This document shows, in pieces, positions 35,592 to 46,120 of a stretch of 64,000 nucleotides of DNA (the stretch's first letter is position 1; each line of letters opens with the position of its first letter). Location of the stretch: assembly GCA_950295325.1 (NCBI GenBank), contig OX485803.1, positions 56,433,554 through 56,497,553 of the forward strand. Reading direction: 5' to 3'. Source of the DNA: Polytrichum commune (Eukaryota > Streptophyta > Polytrichopsida > Polytrichales > Polytrichaceae). The translations under genes and the position numbers were made by a program. The notes under the pieces were generated by a model that saw nothing but the letters and a program-made list of their open reading frames with translations, ran no database searches and was not told where the DNA came from.

Positions 35592-35683
35592 CATTTCGTG
35601 TGTGGTTCAATTGTCAAGTTTTTAATTCTTTTAATTATTTTAATGTATCCATTGATGTATTGCAGATGATGGTCATTAGAAAA

Positions 35684-35844
35684 GGTAGGATGGGTAGGTA
35701 GAATATAAGGTTGGTACGCTTCAGTGCACTCAAACATGTGACTCTTGCAATACTTTAACCCAGATAGATAGATAGAAACCCCGGTCCTTTGAATATTCCG
35801 GTACCAACCTTATATTCTACCAACCCATCCTATACTTTAACCCA
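35684..35844. repeat. Inverted repeat with templated-insertion signature
   Basis: Left arm at 35684-35717 (GGTAGGATGGGTAGGTAGAA then TATAAGGTTGGTAC) and right arm at 35800-35833 are inverses with few mismatches. The right arm sits in an ~80-bp segment bounded by ATACTTTAACCCA at 35750-35762 and again at 35832-35844, as if an inverted copy of nearby DNA had been pasted in. Confidence 0.7.
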
Positions 35845-35849
35845 TATAT

Positions 35850-37689
35850 GTGGGGGGTGAATAGGGTACAAATTTATGTGTATGTGAAAGACGTCATTTG
35901 GAGAGGGTTGTAACGGTCTTTAAAAACTCATATTAGCTCAGTTTTATTTTAGAAAGTTGCGCACAATTTGAGATGACATCTTCTCCATTATCCACATGTC
36001 TTTAAATCACTTGAATAACATGAAGGATTGAGAAATTTCCTTGCTTTTAAGAGGGGATCGAGAAGATCATTTGAACCTCAAGATCATTGCTACTTTGGGC
36101 GTGGTTTTTGATATTAGATTTTGTCTTGGTCTAATTTTTTTTAATACAAAGACATTTTGAAACTCATAGTTGAGCAAAACTGGACCAAGGTCCAATTTAG
36201 AATCATGTTTGAGTTGTATTATAAAACATTTCAATAGAATTGCACATCCATACATGATTAAGATAGTATTAGATAGTTATTTTATTTTATTTTATTTTAT
36301 TTTTCTAATTGAATATAGATTGAACATCAAACATCCTCCAATAAATATATCCAAAGTGTATCAACAAATGTGTCCATGAAATTGAATTAACCAAAAAATT
36401 CTAGAATCTGAAAACATGCCCAATTTTACATAAATGAGTATTTTGAGGCCTTGTCAAGGGTTCTAGCATTACAATATTCAAATTTGATTCCAATCAAAGT
36501 GAAACGAAACAAAGTGAACTTTATATTCAATAAATTTGGGTTGGGTAGGTACTGAGAGGACATCAACTTTTGCAAGTTGGGAAGATTTTCGCAGTATGGA
36601 CCATAACCTAAAAGTTTGTACAATCATATTGTTTCCATTGCTTCATACTGATTATGTATAATTTTGCAAAGACCATGCTTCAAGATGACCCATTTTAAAG
36701 CAAAAACCCCTTATAAAGGATAAACTTTGGACATTATCAACTTGCCACTAATCATGTATGGGAGAGGCCCTCACTAATAACCTTGCTGAAGTTTGGGATG
36801 TAGTTTTGAAATCGTTATTTGTCAAATTGCTCGTTACAACCTGACCTAGGGGGTGCACTCTAAGTTGAGTACACATTGCAGTACACATTGCAGTACCCAT
36901 TCATGCAAGTGCACAAGAGGGGTATTAGTTGAACAAGTCCTCTACATCGCACAAATAAGAAGGGTGTTGCTGAAGGCAAAGTTGATATGTAAATTTAAGC
37001 TATTTTGTGATGTTGCTACTTTGTAAAAATACAATAAGCTCATCATTCATCTTGACAGGATATGAGTGGATGCATATATGTTGGACTAGTACATATGCTT
37101 GAGACTATGTGTAATCTATGCATTTGCATGTACATTATTGTTTTTATTTTAATTAAATATTCTTCCATCAATACCATTTTTGTATGATTTGAGATATTGA
37201 ACTTGAAGGCGACACAAGCACACAATTTTTCTCGGAATGAAAGTGCCCCCCCCCCCAAGTGGAATGTCCACAATTGCCCCCACTCACATTAAGGGATTAG
37301 AGGGTAGCATTATGAACTTTGAGTGCAACATTGAATGAATTTGACATGAAATATCAAAAAATAACTAGCCATGAACATTTTGAATTATCATGAAAATGAT
37401 TTATTAATTGATAAAAATGTTGTTTGGATTGAATGGCGAGAATGGAGAGACCAATAGTCAAGGAGGTTAGGTTGTGCATGCAAGTGCATGAGTCAATACA
37501 TGTGCCAAGCTTTTGGACACTTTGTGTCAACAAATGTTCATGTGAAACAACAAATGCACTTTTGCAAAACATGCATGATGCACCTGAAACATCTTTACAT
37601 GTCACTTCATTACTTTACAATACCTTGACACGTAATCTCAATTGAATATGATATATAATATATAAATAAATAAAACAAAAGTAACGTTG
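35850..37689. other. Intergenic sequence before the LINE
   Basis: About 1.8 kb with no supported gene. Contains a TTTTA microsatellite at about 36279-36304 and a run of 11 C at 37246-37256. Confidence 0.5.
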
Positions 37690-37849
37690 GGGTTTTTTGT
37701 ACACCAACGTGAATGGGAGCCCGTTCCTCCATACTGTGTTCATGTTTGACCAAGCATCACTATTCGGGTACTTCCTTCCTCTTGGAAGGTGGGCTTCTTG
37801 AGCTTTTAAGAACGGACATTGCACCTATCGTCTAGGGGGGATTAATAGG

Positions 37850-38560
37850 GGGTTGTTTGTTTTCGAGCTTCCTTTTGTTTAATATTAGGTATGTGAGATA
37901 TTTAATGGCAATTTGGTGTAGGTGTTTCATAAGTGTTTTGATCTCGTTTTTGGGTATTTTAAGTTTTTCTAGGTCTATAATTCGTTGTTTGTGGATAGCT
38001 CCTCTAACACTTGTTGTGATGGTGACGAGGGGGTTGACTTGCTAGCCGGCTGCTCTTAGTGTTTGTATGAGTGGGTTGTATTTGGTGGCTTTTTCACTAT
38101 GCGTTGTATTTGGGAATTTGTCGTGGTAGTATGTGAATTCAATGAACTGTATGACATTTGATAAGGTTGGCGCTAGGGGGGGTTGGTTGTCCGTGGGAGT
38201 GCCTAGGACACATAGTATATTTGGTCTAAGTTTGGCTAGGCATATGCATGGTGAGGCGGGGCATGTGAATTTGAGTAGCCATTGTGGGACTTTATTGTCT
38301 TGTGGTCTAGAATTTTGGTTGCCCGCATTTATGAGTGTATAATATCTCGTGTGCTTTTTTGATTATAGTGTGTGTACAATTTGGTGCATTGCTTTATTAT
38401 GGCGTGCTATACGTAGGCCTTTTATGTGGGGGTTTGAGCATGTAGAGAGTAGGTGTGGCCATGTGTCTATGTTATTATTGGGGCATAGCATGCAATTTGG
38501 GTTTGAGAACAAGTTAGGCCAAAAGATGTTTATACGATGGTTACCCATGTATTGGGCATA
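37850..38560 (-). pseudogene. LINE: C-terminal Cys/His cluster and tail
   Basis: NCMLCPNNNIDTWPHLLSTC then RIARHNKAMHQIVH (38548-38363) gives a C-x2-C-x8-H-x4-C pattern, the zinc-binding end common in RNase H-bearing LINEs. Farther on are PRPQDNKVPQWLLKF-like, IQFIEFTYYHDKFPNTTHSE, NPLVTITTSVRGAIHK and LEKLKIPKNEI, a conserved-looking C terminus. Several stops occur. Confidence 0.65.
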
Positions 38561-38859
38561 GCGGAGTTTTAGAGTTTGTGTAATTTGTGTAATTTGGGCG
38601 TCTATGATCCCGGGGTTTTTCCATAATTGGTTGGAGAGTTTGTTGTTAATTTGGTCGTTGTTTGTTCATTTGTCTATGTATGTGAATTGGGATTGGGCTA
38701 ATATGAGTTCTTGGTTTTTGTGTTTCTTATTGATGTAAGTTTGTAGGTTGCGTATAGCACCCGTGTGGGTGCTTGTGGGGACTCTATTGAGCCAATATGG
38801 TGTAGTGTGTGCCGTATGTATCCTAGGGGTGTTGGTATGTTTGTCTAGTAGGGCTTTGT

Positions 38860-39725
38860 TGTTGGCTAGTTGGTCCACATTGTCGTTACCTGTTATGCAT
38901 GTATGTGCTCTGACTTTATGTTGTGATTTTGTGTGTGCACCATGTTATGTGGTTGACTATAGCGGATATGAATAGTTTGTCCGGGTGGTTGTGTTGGGAT
39001 GACGGGTGTCGTATGTGGTTATGTATTAGATATATGCTATTGAGGCTATCTATAAATATGTGTATGTCTTGCGTATTTTGTTGTGTATTCTAAATGGCTA
39101 TTAGGATAGTGTTTAGCTCCGCTCTAAGGATGTTTTGTAGACTTGTGAGTCTCTATGCAATTCGGAGGTTATTGGCAGGACAATAGACTCATGATCCCGA
39201 TGTGTTGCCTTTGCCATTTTCATCAGGGGGGATAAATGATCCATCTGTGTATATGCATTGTTGGAGCTTGAATTTGAGAGGGTGTGTATTGTAGAGTTCT
39301 AGTGGTAGGGGTTGTGTTTGGTGGTTATTGTCCGGATGGTTGTAGTTTGAGGCTGCATGCCATGGGGGGAATATTTCAATTTTTTTCCGGGGGGATGGGT
39401 GGGGGTCTTTTTGTGGGTGATTTTTCATTTTAATATTAGACAACTCTCGTATGTTGGTTTCTAGCGCATGGGGTGCTTGTGGGGTGTATGGGGGGTTTGG
39501 ATTTTGTATGCTTAGTATGGTAGTGTATTGGTTTTCTAATTGATGTAGGTATTTTGGCCATTCTGATGTGGGGTTGTATTGTATGGTGTCAGGTGGAATG
39601 GTTACTATTGTGTGTATTTCTGCGTGGGTGATGGTGAGGGGGTTCTCTTTGTGGTTGATTATGACAACGGTTTTGGTGTTGTGGTTTTCCTGGGCTGCCA
39701 TGAGGGCCCAATGGATTGATGTCAT
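38860..39725 (-). pseudogene. LINE: RNase H domain
   Basis: IYTDGSFIPP (YTDGS at 39237-39251) gives the first catalytic Asp; RAELNTILIAI gives the Glu; IFIDSLNSIYLI gives the second Asp; and RAHTCITGNDNVDQLANNKA (about 38861-38920) gives the final H-x-x-GN-[DE]-x-x-D-x-LA block. The D-E-D-D set is therefore traceable although stops interrupt it. RNase H removes the RNA strand during reverse transcription. Upstream (39725-39260) the frame carries HAEIHTIVTIPPDTIQYNPT and KYLHQLENQY, probably linker. Confidence 0.8.
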
Positions 39726-40087
39726 GGCAGTTTTAAGGTATGGGGGGTGGGCTAAACCAACGCTTGCCCATTTTGATGAGTGTGTGTGGCCCGTTGAGCC
39801 GAATATTATGTCCTAGTTGTGTGGGGAATTGTATTGTGTGATTGTTATTGGACACGTGAGGGGCGAGGAGTAATATGAGTGTGTTATATTATACGTTTCT
39901 ATTAAAGCTTGGAGGGTGGAGGGTTTGATGGTTATTATTTGGGTTATGTTTTTTTGGCTTTCTTTTCGGGAGTATTGTGACATACCTTTGGGTTAACCAT
40001 AAAATGCCCGCGGTGAAATCTTGTGGTGGGGGGGTTCAAGAAGTGTAGCATGGGATGTGTTTGTCTTTGGTTATATCTTTCCCATAG

Positions 40088-41235
40088 TCATTGTAACCTT
40101 GTGAGTGGTATGGTGAGGATATATGCTCCCATTGGGTTGTATATATTGGTTTCCATTCCTTGTATTTGTATGGTAGGTTTGGTAGTAGTAATATCTTTGT
40201 TTGGGTTGCATTCTTTAGTGATTAGTGTGAGGTTTGGGGCTATGATGGGCGGGCGGATAAATCTTTGGTCCTTGGATTGCCCAAAGTTTATACAAGAGTT
40301 GTATGTGGTGATGGTGTTTGTTTTTTGTTGGTGTCGCAAAAATTTGTGGAGTGTGAATATGTTATGATCAAGGGCGACATTATCATGATGGAGAAGTAGT
40401 GAGGCGTCTATCCATTTGATCGTGTTAACTAGGGGGTGCTCCATTGGCATAAGTAGTGTTGTTTTATGGCTTTTGCTCCCCATTTGTCCTTATATGTTGT
40501 AGTTTTGGCGTTTATTATGGTTTGTATTGGTTTTCCATTTGTGTGGTCCACTTGGTTACTAGTATTTATGGGTGGGGTGGGCATTGGTACTTGTTGTGGG
40601 GGAGGGTTGTAACACCATATTCGAAATTTTGGGAGATTTCCAGTCTCCCAATTTGATGACAGTTTAGGTGGAGTCGACCTAAAATGTACCCAAAATTTAC
40701 ATTTTAGGTCGACTCAACCTAAACTGTATTTTCCCAAAATCATGAAATTTTCCCAAAATTTTGAATATGGTGTTTTGTGGATTGTGGGTGGGTTATGTGG
40801 GAATAGTAGTTGAGCTTGTGCCAGGGCTTCCTTGATTAGTTTAAGGGTTGCTTTGAATTTTTGTTTAAACTCCTTAGGGGATAGGATTTGGTGTGTGTCT
40901 GGGTTTTGGATTTGGGTTAGGGCGGTGATAATGTACGTATGTAGCTTATTAAGATATTTTCTGGTGGTTTTTTTTTGGTCTTGGGAGAGTAAGGCGTAGC
41001 TTGCTATTTGCAGCCATGTACATTCTATTGTTGACTGCTTTATGGGGAAGTATTTGATGGTCGTATGGACATGGATTCCATATTCCCGTTCTAGTAGGTA
41101 TAGTGTGCAGGTTGTGGGTGATCTTACACACACATGGTATTTTAGGCGTGGGAGGTGGTATGATCCCCCATATTTGGCTGTGATGTATTTGGTTAGACCT
41201 TGGTAGATTTGGCCTAGTTGGCCTTGGTCATTAAG
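40088..41235 (-). pseudogene. LINE: linker between RT and RNase H
   Basis: Two open frames: 41133-40714 (REYGIHVHTTIKYFPIKQST, WLQIASYALLSQDQKK) and 40483-40088 (HPLVNTIKWIDASLLLHHDN, KSKDQ-like FGQSKDQRFI). They continue the LINE protein without a catalytic motif I can name. The first is cut at its 3' side by the foldback element at 40611-40774. Confidence 0.55.
40611..40774. mobile_element. 164-bp foldback element in the LINE
   Basis: The left end AACACCATATTCGAAATTTT and right end AAAATTTTGAATATGGTGTT are inverses, and inner parts (CAGTTTAGGTGGAGTCGACC versus GGTCGACTCAACCTAAACTG) also pair, giving arms of about 75-80 nt around CCAAAATTT. TTGT flanks each side (40607-40610, 40775-40778). 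It lies in the LINE linker region and is therefore younger. Confidence 0.8.
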
Positions 41236-41239
41236 GGCG

Positions 41240-41536
41240 GACGTTAATAAGCAATTGACTGGATTAACTTACGAAATATTACGAAGTCAATTGCTTATTT
41301 ACTCAATGGAATTGAACATAAATATTGGATCTGGGACCTTGAAAATGAAGTGCATTCAATATGGGATTTGTGGATAAGTGGCCTTCAAGAATGCAAGGAC
41401 AATATTTTTTTTCCGAAGTCAGGCGGGCGGGCAACAATTTTCGGTCGGGTTCATAAAATCTAACGAGCAGCTGCCCTTGCCCGAATATTCCTCCCCCGAA
41501 AAGTTCGTTGGGGGGGAGGGGAACTTAACATCCACC
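41240..41536. mobile_element. 297-bp insertion in the LINE with 13-bp flanking repeats
   Basis: Flanked by GTCATTAAGGGCG at 41227-41239 and again at 41537-41549. The left part holds a small hairpin (TAAGCAATTGACT ... AGTCAATTGCTTA). Ends GACGTTAATAAG and CTTAACATCC are weakly inverse. The family is unclear: duplication this long points to target-primed insertion or a MULE-like element with extra matching bases. Confidence 0.65.
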
Positions 41537-41557
41537 GTCATTAAGGGCGTTGAGTAG

Positions 41558-43000
41558 TTACTTGCCAATACAATGGATGTAGTCAGGGAGGATGGAGGTG
41601 GTATTCATGCCAAAGTCTTCGTGGGAAAGGTGAGTTAGTGCATTCGTTGTGCTATTGGTTAGATTGCATATTTCTTTAGTGACTTTATTAAGGACTTTGT
41701 CTAATTTTTTGATGTCTGACTTAGAGAATGGGACTGCATAATATGCGTAGGCTATTCTTGGTTTGAGTACTGTATTTAGGATGTGGATCTTTTGTTTAAT
41801 TATGGTTGGAGATGCCATTAATAATTTACTTTGTTTTCTGGCTTTTTCCATGGTGATGTTTCTTTAGATGTTCCATTTTAGTGAGGGGACTAGATGGATG
41901 CCAAGATATCTATATGGTTCGTATCATGTCAAGGTGGGGAAGGGGTTATTCTTGAAGTGGATCTGGTGAGCCTGTATGTAGGCTTTGAAGAGAGTGGGTT
42001 TCAGGTTTGATTTATTGGGGCATCTTGTGATTGCGCATTTGGAGAGATTAAGGTCTATGTGTGCCCATTGTAAGAATTTTTGGAGTTTGGAAATTTGTGG
42101 TTGGATTTGTGTTATGTTATCGGTAAATATGGCTAGGTCATCAGCGTAGACTATGGTGTTACATGTAGTTGATGGTGTTTTAAAATGATAACCTATGTTG
42201 TCTTTCTCTAGCCATATGAGGAGTGGGTCTAGGAATATGATAAAGAGGTATGGACTTAGGGTGTCACCTTGGATGGTATCTCTGTTAATTAGTATGAGTG
42301 GGGTTATTCCGAAGTGGCTTCCATGGAAGGCGGTAGTTGAGTTTGTGTAGATATTGCCAATTAGGTCTACTGCATCACGGGGGTAACCGAGATCCTCCAT
42401 TATCGCAAGGAGTTTTGCATGATCTATGGATCCGAATGCATTTTTAAAGTCTATATAGATAGGTATATATCATTATTAGTTAGACGAGCATCTTCTAGTG
42501 CTGCTATGATCAATTGGATTTGTCTGGTGGTGTTTCTTTGTGGTCTGAAGCCTTCTTGATTGAAGTGTATTATTTTGTGTTTTTCACCGAAGCTTGTGAG
42601 GAGGGCAATGAGCGTACTAGTGTAGAGTTTATATGTAATGTTGGCCAATGCGATGGGTTTATAGTTGGTGATTAGTAGTGGGTCCATTTTTTTGTGGAGG
42701 AGTATTGTTTTACTATGTTTCTAGTATTGGGGTATATTTTTTTGGTGGTAACATTGCCGGAAGAAAAGAAACAACAAATCATGAAAGGGGGGGGGGGGAT
42801 GAAGGGCTTTGAGGATTTTGTTTGGGATGTTGTCCGGTCCTAGAGTTTTCCCTCTGGCTAACTTTTTAAGGCTATTGTCAAATACTTCACGGGTGAAGTT
42901 TTCCGATATACTAGGATCATGGGGGCCTCGTTTTTCAATGATGAATCCTTTTTGGTCCAACCATAGGTGGTTCCGGACTGCACATTGGTAGGTTGTAGGG
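41558..43000 (-). pseudogene. LINE: reverse transcriptase domain
   Basis: Broken frames carry the RT motifs in order: KKLARGKTLGPDNIPNKILK, then YKPIALANITYKLYTSTLIA and QEGFRPQRNT, then GYPRDAVDLIGNIY and DTIQGDTLSPYLFIIFLDPL, then IVYADDLAIFTDNI (YADDLAIF at 42125-42148), LSKCAIT, and a thumb region with LNTVLKPRIAYAYYAVPFSK. Both catalytic aspartates of YADD and the upstream palm residues are visible, but a 12-base poly-C tract (42787-42798), stops and frameshifts prevent a continuous protein. Confidence 0.9.
42787..42798 (+). repeat. Homopolymer tract of 12 G
   Basis: Within the LINE; codes for proline on the LINE sense strand. Similar tracts: 45703-45721 (19 G) and 45862-45873 (12 G). 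Confidence 0.9.
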
Positions 43001-43451
43001 TGGTCAGTGGGGTCCTCGCACAGAGGGACTTTCTTATTAAAGGACTTTTGTTGTGTTTTTAGGATTTCTTGATTTATGTCTATTGGGTTTGTGAGGGTGT
43101 TGTCATTTGTATCTTTGAGGCAATCTAGGGATATATTTGTAGATGGTTTAAATATTCTTTTATGTATATTTTTGGGTTCAGTGTTTAGTAGGAGCCTATA
43201 TTTTGTAATGGCTTTCTTACAGTTGATGGCAGTTTGTTTGGTGGTAATCTTGTGGGCTTCTATTTTTGCTAGGCGTCCTGTAGCAGCGAACTCTTCAATC
43301 CATTTTTTTTACCATTGTGTCATTAGTGGGGGTGGGGGGGACAACCATATTTTTTTAATGTGTATAATTGTTGTATATCCGGGTGGTTTGGCCAGTTTGC
43401 GCGTGGTATGGAGTATGTTGTGTGTATGGCTTTTCTAGTGCTATGGTAGGT

Positions 43452-44890
43452 CTAGAGGTGACGTTTCCACAATTTCTGTTGTTTACTTGGGAGGAAGCCT
43501 CCTTGTTGGCGGGCCCTGTGCGGTAGTGTATTGGGGGTTTGTGTGTTAAGACATGTTTCTTCTTGGGCTTCAACCCATTCTGTGTGGTGGAGATGTGACG
43601 TGTACATTTTTTGGGTGAGAGTTTGTATGGCAAGGTTGGTGGTTTCTTGAAATTGGATGAGTATTTTTTGGATTCTTTCTAGTTGTATGGGGTATGTGAT
43701 TCTTGGGGTGTATCTATCAGGGTTGTCTATATTCTGGGCAAGTGTGTTGTGACCTAGATCTAGTCTGATGGGATAGTGATCTGAATTTTGATTTTGGTGG
43801 AGCAGGGTTGTGCATGTTATGTGTGCGTGGGTTGGCATGTTAGTATAGAATCCATCGATGAGGTTGGTGGACTAGTAGTTGTGTCCACCTTGTCGGGATA
43901 AAGTTTCAGTGTTTTGGATTGGGTGCAGGGTTAGGGTTTGCATACAACATGCCCATTCCCTATTTTCACGGGTGGGGGCTTGGGGTGTGCCATTGTGGGT
44001 ATGTCCTTGTAGGAGATGTCTTTGTTAAAATCGCATGCTAATATGGTTTTGTGTGTAGGGTAGTGTTTTGTTAGGATGGTGATTTGGGCTATAATATCGG
44101 GTATGAGGTTTATGTTGTGTGAGTGTGATGGCATGTATATATTCAAAATGAGGAGTGGTGTTAGTGGTTTGTTGGTTATTTTGAAAGCTTGTAAGTAGGG
44201 TGAGATACAGGTTGGTGTGGGGATTTTGGTTATGTTCTCAGAGGTGTGGATTTTTTGGTGGATCATGGCTAGTACTCCTTTGCAGGGGGACTCGTTTGTG
44301 GCATATTGGTGGTTTGTTCCTGAATTTATACTGTTGGTGTTATTGTATAATCTCGGGGGGGGGGGGGGTAGTCATTGGTTGGAGTAGCAATATACGTGCG
44401 AACAAATGATAGGGTATTTTAAAAACATGGGGACAAAAAATTATAAATGGACTTAAGAGTAATATAGGGTATCAAAATTGGCACTGGACATCTTTAAAGT
44501 ACTATAGGGTATGGAATAATAGGTAATTTGGAATTATAAGTAATGCAAGCCATTTTTCTATTAACCCAAAGTAGAAAATTTTACAATGATAGCATGTGAA
44601 ATTTTTTTTTGAAAGTAATACCCCCTATAAAATAGTGGTTGTTCGCACCTATATCCTTAACTTTTTAACACACTGCCCCCCCCCCCCCCCCCGAGTGTAT
44701 AATATTTTGTAATTTGGAAACTTGTTGTCTATATACGTGGTTGATTTATTTTTGGTTACTTTAGTATCCTGTAGTAGAATGATGTGGGATTTGTTGTGCA
44801 AGGTGTTTATAAGTTCTATAATGCTTGGTAGGTTGGAGCTAATGTGTCCCATATTCCATGTGATAATGTGGGTGTTGGTGTTGTGGGTGT
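43452..44890 (-). pseudogene. LINE: APE-type endonuclease domain (interrupted)
   Basis: Pieces in order: HIITWNMGHISSNLPSIIEL and HIILLQDTKV (about 44890-44700), then after the MITE at 44352-44695 the block LTPLLILNIYMPSHSHNI with ILACDFNKDI (44266-43931), then SDHYPIRLDLGHN (about 43838-43740). These are the N-terminal Asn, the Q-[ED]-T-K motif (Asp here instead of Glu), the central D-F-N motif and the C-terminal S-D-H of AP-endonuclease-like LINE nucleases, which nick target DNA to prime reverse transcription. Frames shift between pieces. Long poly-C tracts interrupt the coding strand. Confidence 0.8.
44352..44695. mobile_element. hAT-type MITE with poly-G terminal repeats, inside the LINE
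   Basis: Begins CTC followed by 14 G (44355-44368) and ends with 17 C (44676-44692) followed by GAG, so its termini are inverse poly-G tracts. Further in, ATATACGTGCGAACAA on the left pairs with ATATAGGTGCGAACAA read from the right. Perfect 8-bp duplications TGTATAAT flank it (44344-44351 and 44696-44703). It splits the LINE endonuclease, so it is younger than the LINE. Length 344 bp. Confidence 0.85.
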
Positions 44891-45251
44891 CTGTGCGTTG
44901 TGGTTGTGGAGGTTGGTCGTATGTTTGGTTTGGGGTGGGTGTAAATCATGTGACCTGGTGGGTGCGCTTGGCAATGTTTTGAAGGAGTTGTTTAGGTACT
45001 AAGGGGAAGTGTTGTTCTAGGTTTTGTTGGGTGACGGGTTCCCCTTGGGCAATTTTTTGGTTGATATGTGCGTGTATAGGTATTGTTAAGGGGGTTTCTA
45101 ATGTGTGAGTGTTGAGTATTTGTGACAGGAGTTGGGGTTCTGTAGGTTGGTGTGGTTCACTGTTTTGGAGTCTTCGTAGTGGTGAGACATCGGGGGTCGA
45201 GATGTTTGGAAAGTTGGTCATTACATTGGTTGGGCATAGGGCTGAGGGCAA

Positions 45252-45593
45252 TTATAGAGGCATACAACTTGTAGTGTGGGGGTATCTTGAGAGTAATAGG
45301 TTATGTCTTCGGAGATGTGGTAGGGTTTTATGTTGGTTGGTTGAGGTGTATTGTTCCAAGTATGGGGCAAATTGTTCCGCTAGGTGTTGATATTGAGGTT
45401 TTAGTTCTAGGGTATGTGCTATAAAGTATTGTTTTTGTCTTTGTGTGAAAGCTTTTGGGAGGTTATTAAGGATTTGTGTGAGTGGTCCGGGGTTGGGTTG
45501 TATGTCCCCAATAAGGAGTATAAGTGTTTGGAGGTCGATAATGTGTGAGGTAGTTTGTGGTATGTTGGCTTTTTGAGGTGAGGACGTTTTATT
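45252..45593 (-). pseudogene. LINE: 5' coding segment with 2A-like motif
   Basis: A frame open for 113 codons between TAA stops contains LILLIGDIQPNPGP, then QRQKQYFIAHTLELKPQYQH, then LRRHNLLLSRYPHT. No Met starts it, so the 5' end of the original ORF has been lost or shifted. The protein apparently continues in another frame (about 45251-44946, with LALCP-like start and QHFPLVPKQLLQNIAKR) toward the endonuclease. Function of this segment in the intact element is unknown; in other LINEs a 2A near the N terminus separates a short leader from the main protein. Confidence 0.65.
45483..45509 (-). other. 2A-like ribosome-skipping motif (GDIQPNPGP)
   Basis: Codons read GDIQPNPGP, preceded by a hydrophobic LQTLILLI. 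Active 2A sequences follow D-[VI]-E-x-N-P-G-P; here Gln replaces the usual Glu, so activity is uncertain. Such motifs are known at the N termini of some animal and trypanosome LINE proteins. Confidence 0.7.
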
Positions 45594-45702
45594 TTATAGA
45601 AGGTGATTGAGATGATGTTGGTGTGGTGTATGTGATTATTTTCTAGTAGGTGGTTGTGTGGTGTGGATGGGGGTTGGAATGTTGGGGGTATGTGTGGGGT
45701 TT

Positions 45703-45721
45703 GGGGGGGGGGGGGGGGGGG
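45703..45721 (+). repeat. Homopolymer tract of 19 G
   Basis: Longest G run in the window, in the LINE 5' region, with several shorter G runs nearby. G-quadruplex-capable; its exact length is likely to be uncertain in any assembly. Confidence 0.85.
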
Positions 45722-46120
45722 AACGTTGATGTGCCTATGTCATGGTTTTTTAGTATGTCTCTTTGTATGAGGGGTAGTTCCTTATTTTGTGGGGTTGTGG
45801 CGTTGATTCCGATGTGGAGGGTGGGTATGTTGGTCCACGAGGGGTTTGTTTGCTTGCTACCGGGGGGGGGGGGTAGTTAATTAGTAGGTATGTGAGGCTT
45901 AATATTATGAGTGTATGCTTTGAGGGTGGTTTTTTTGTGGTAGTTTAGTGAGGGCTTTGTATTTGGGTTTTTTTTGGTGTGGGTATTCCCTGGTTCACTT
46001 TTGTATAGTGTGTTGCATTTGTGTCTTGTTTGTTTGGCTGTGTTGCCCTTTTCGTGGCCTGCTCGGTGCCGCTTGTGAGCTCTGCCATCGCTATGGTAAA
46101 ATCTTTTGTATCCGTTAGGA

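Larger units (their letters stand above)
37690..46120 (-). mobile_element. Long decayed LINE (APE-RT-RNase H) with nested insertions
   Basis: A non-LTR retrotransposon read on the minus strand, 5' end near 46.1 kb and 3' end near 37.7 kb, where AT-rich TTTA-like sequence may be the old tail. Ends are approximate and no target-site duplication was identified. Domain order: 2A-like motif, APE endonuclease, reverse transcriptase with YADD, linker, RNase H and a Cys/His cluster with a conserved C-terminal segment. All frames are broken by stops and shifts. Three later insertions lie inside: 44352-44695, 41240-41536 and 40611-40774. Its sense strand is C-rich, with long C tracts, and codons for Thr, His, Asn, Pro and Ile dominate, unlike the rest of the window. 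Confidence 0.88.

Noticed and set aside
37433-40656. Several plus-strand frames rich in Gly, Val, Trp and Cys
   Set aside because: They are antisense shadows of the minus-strand LINE.
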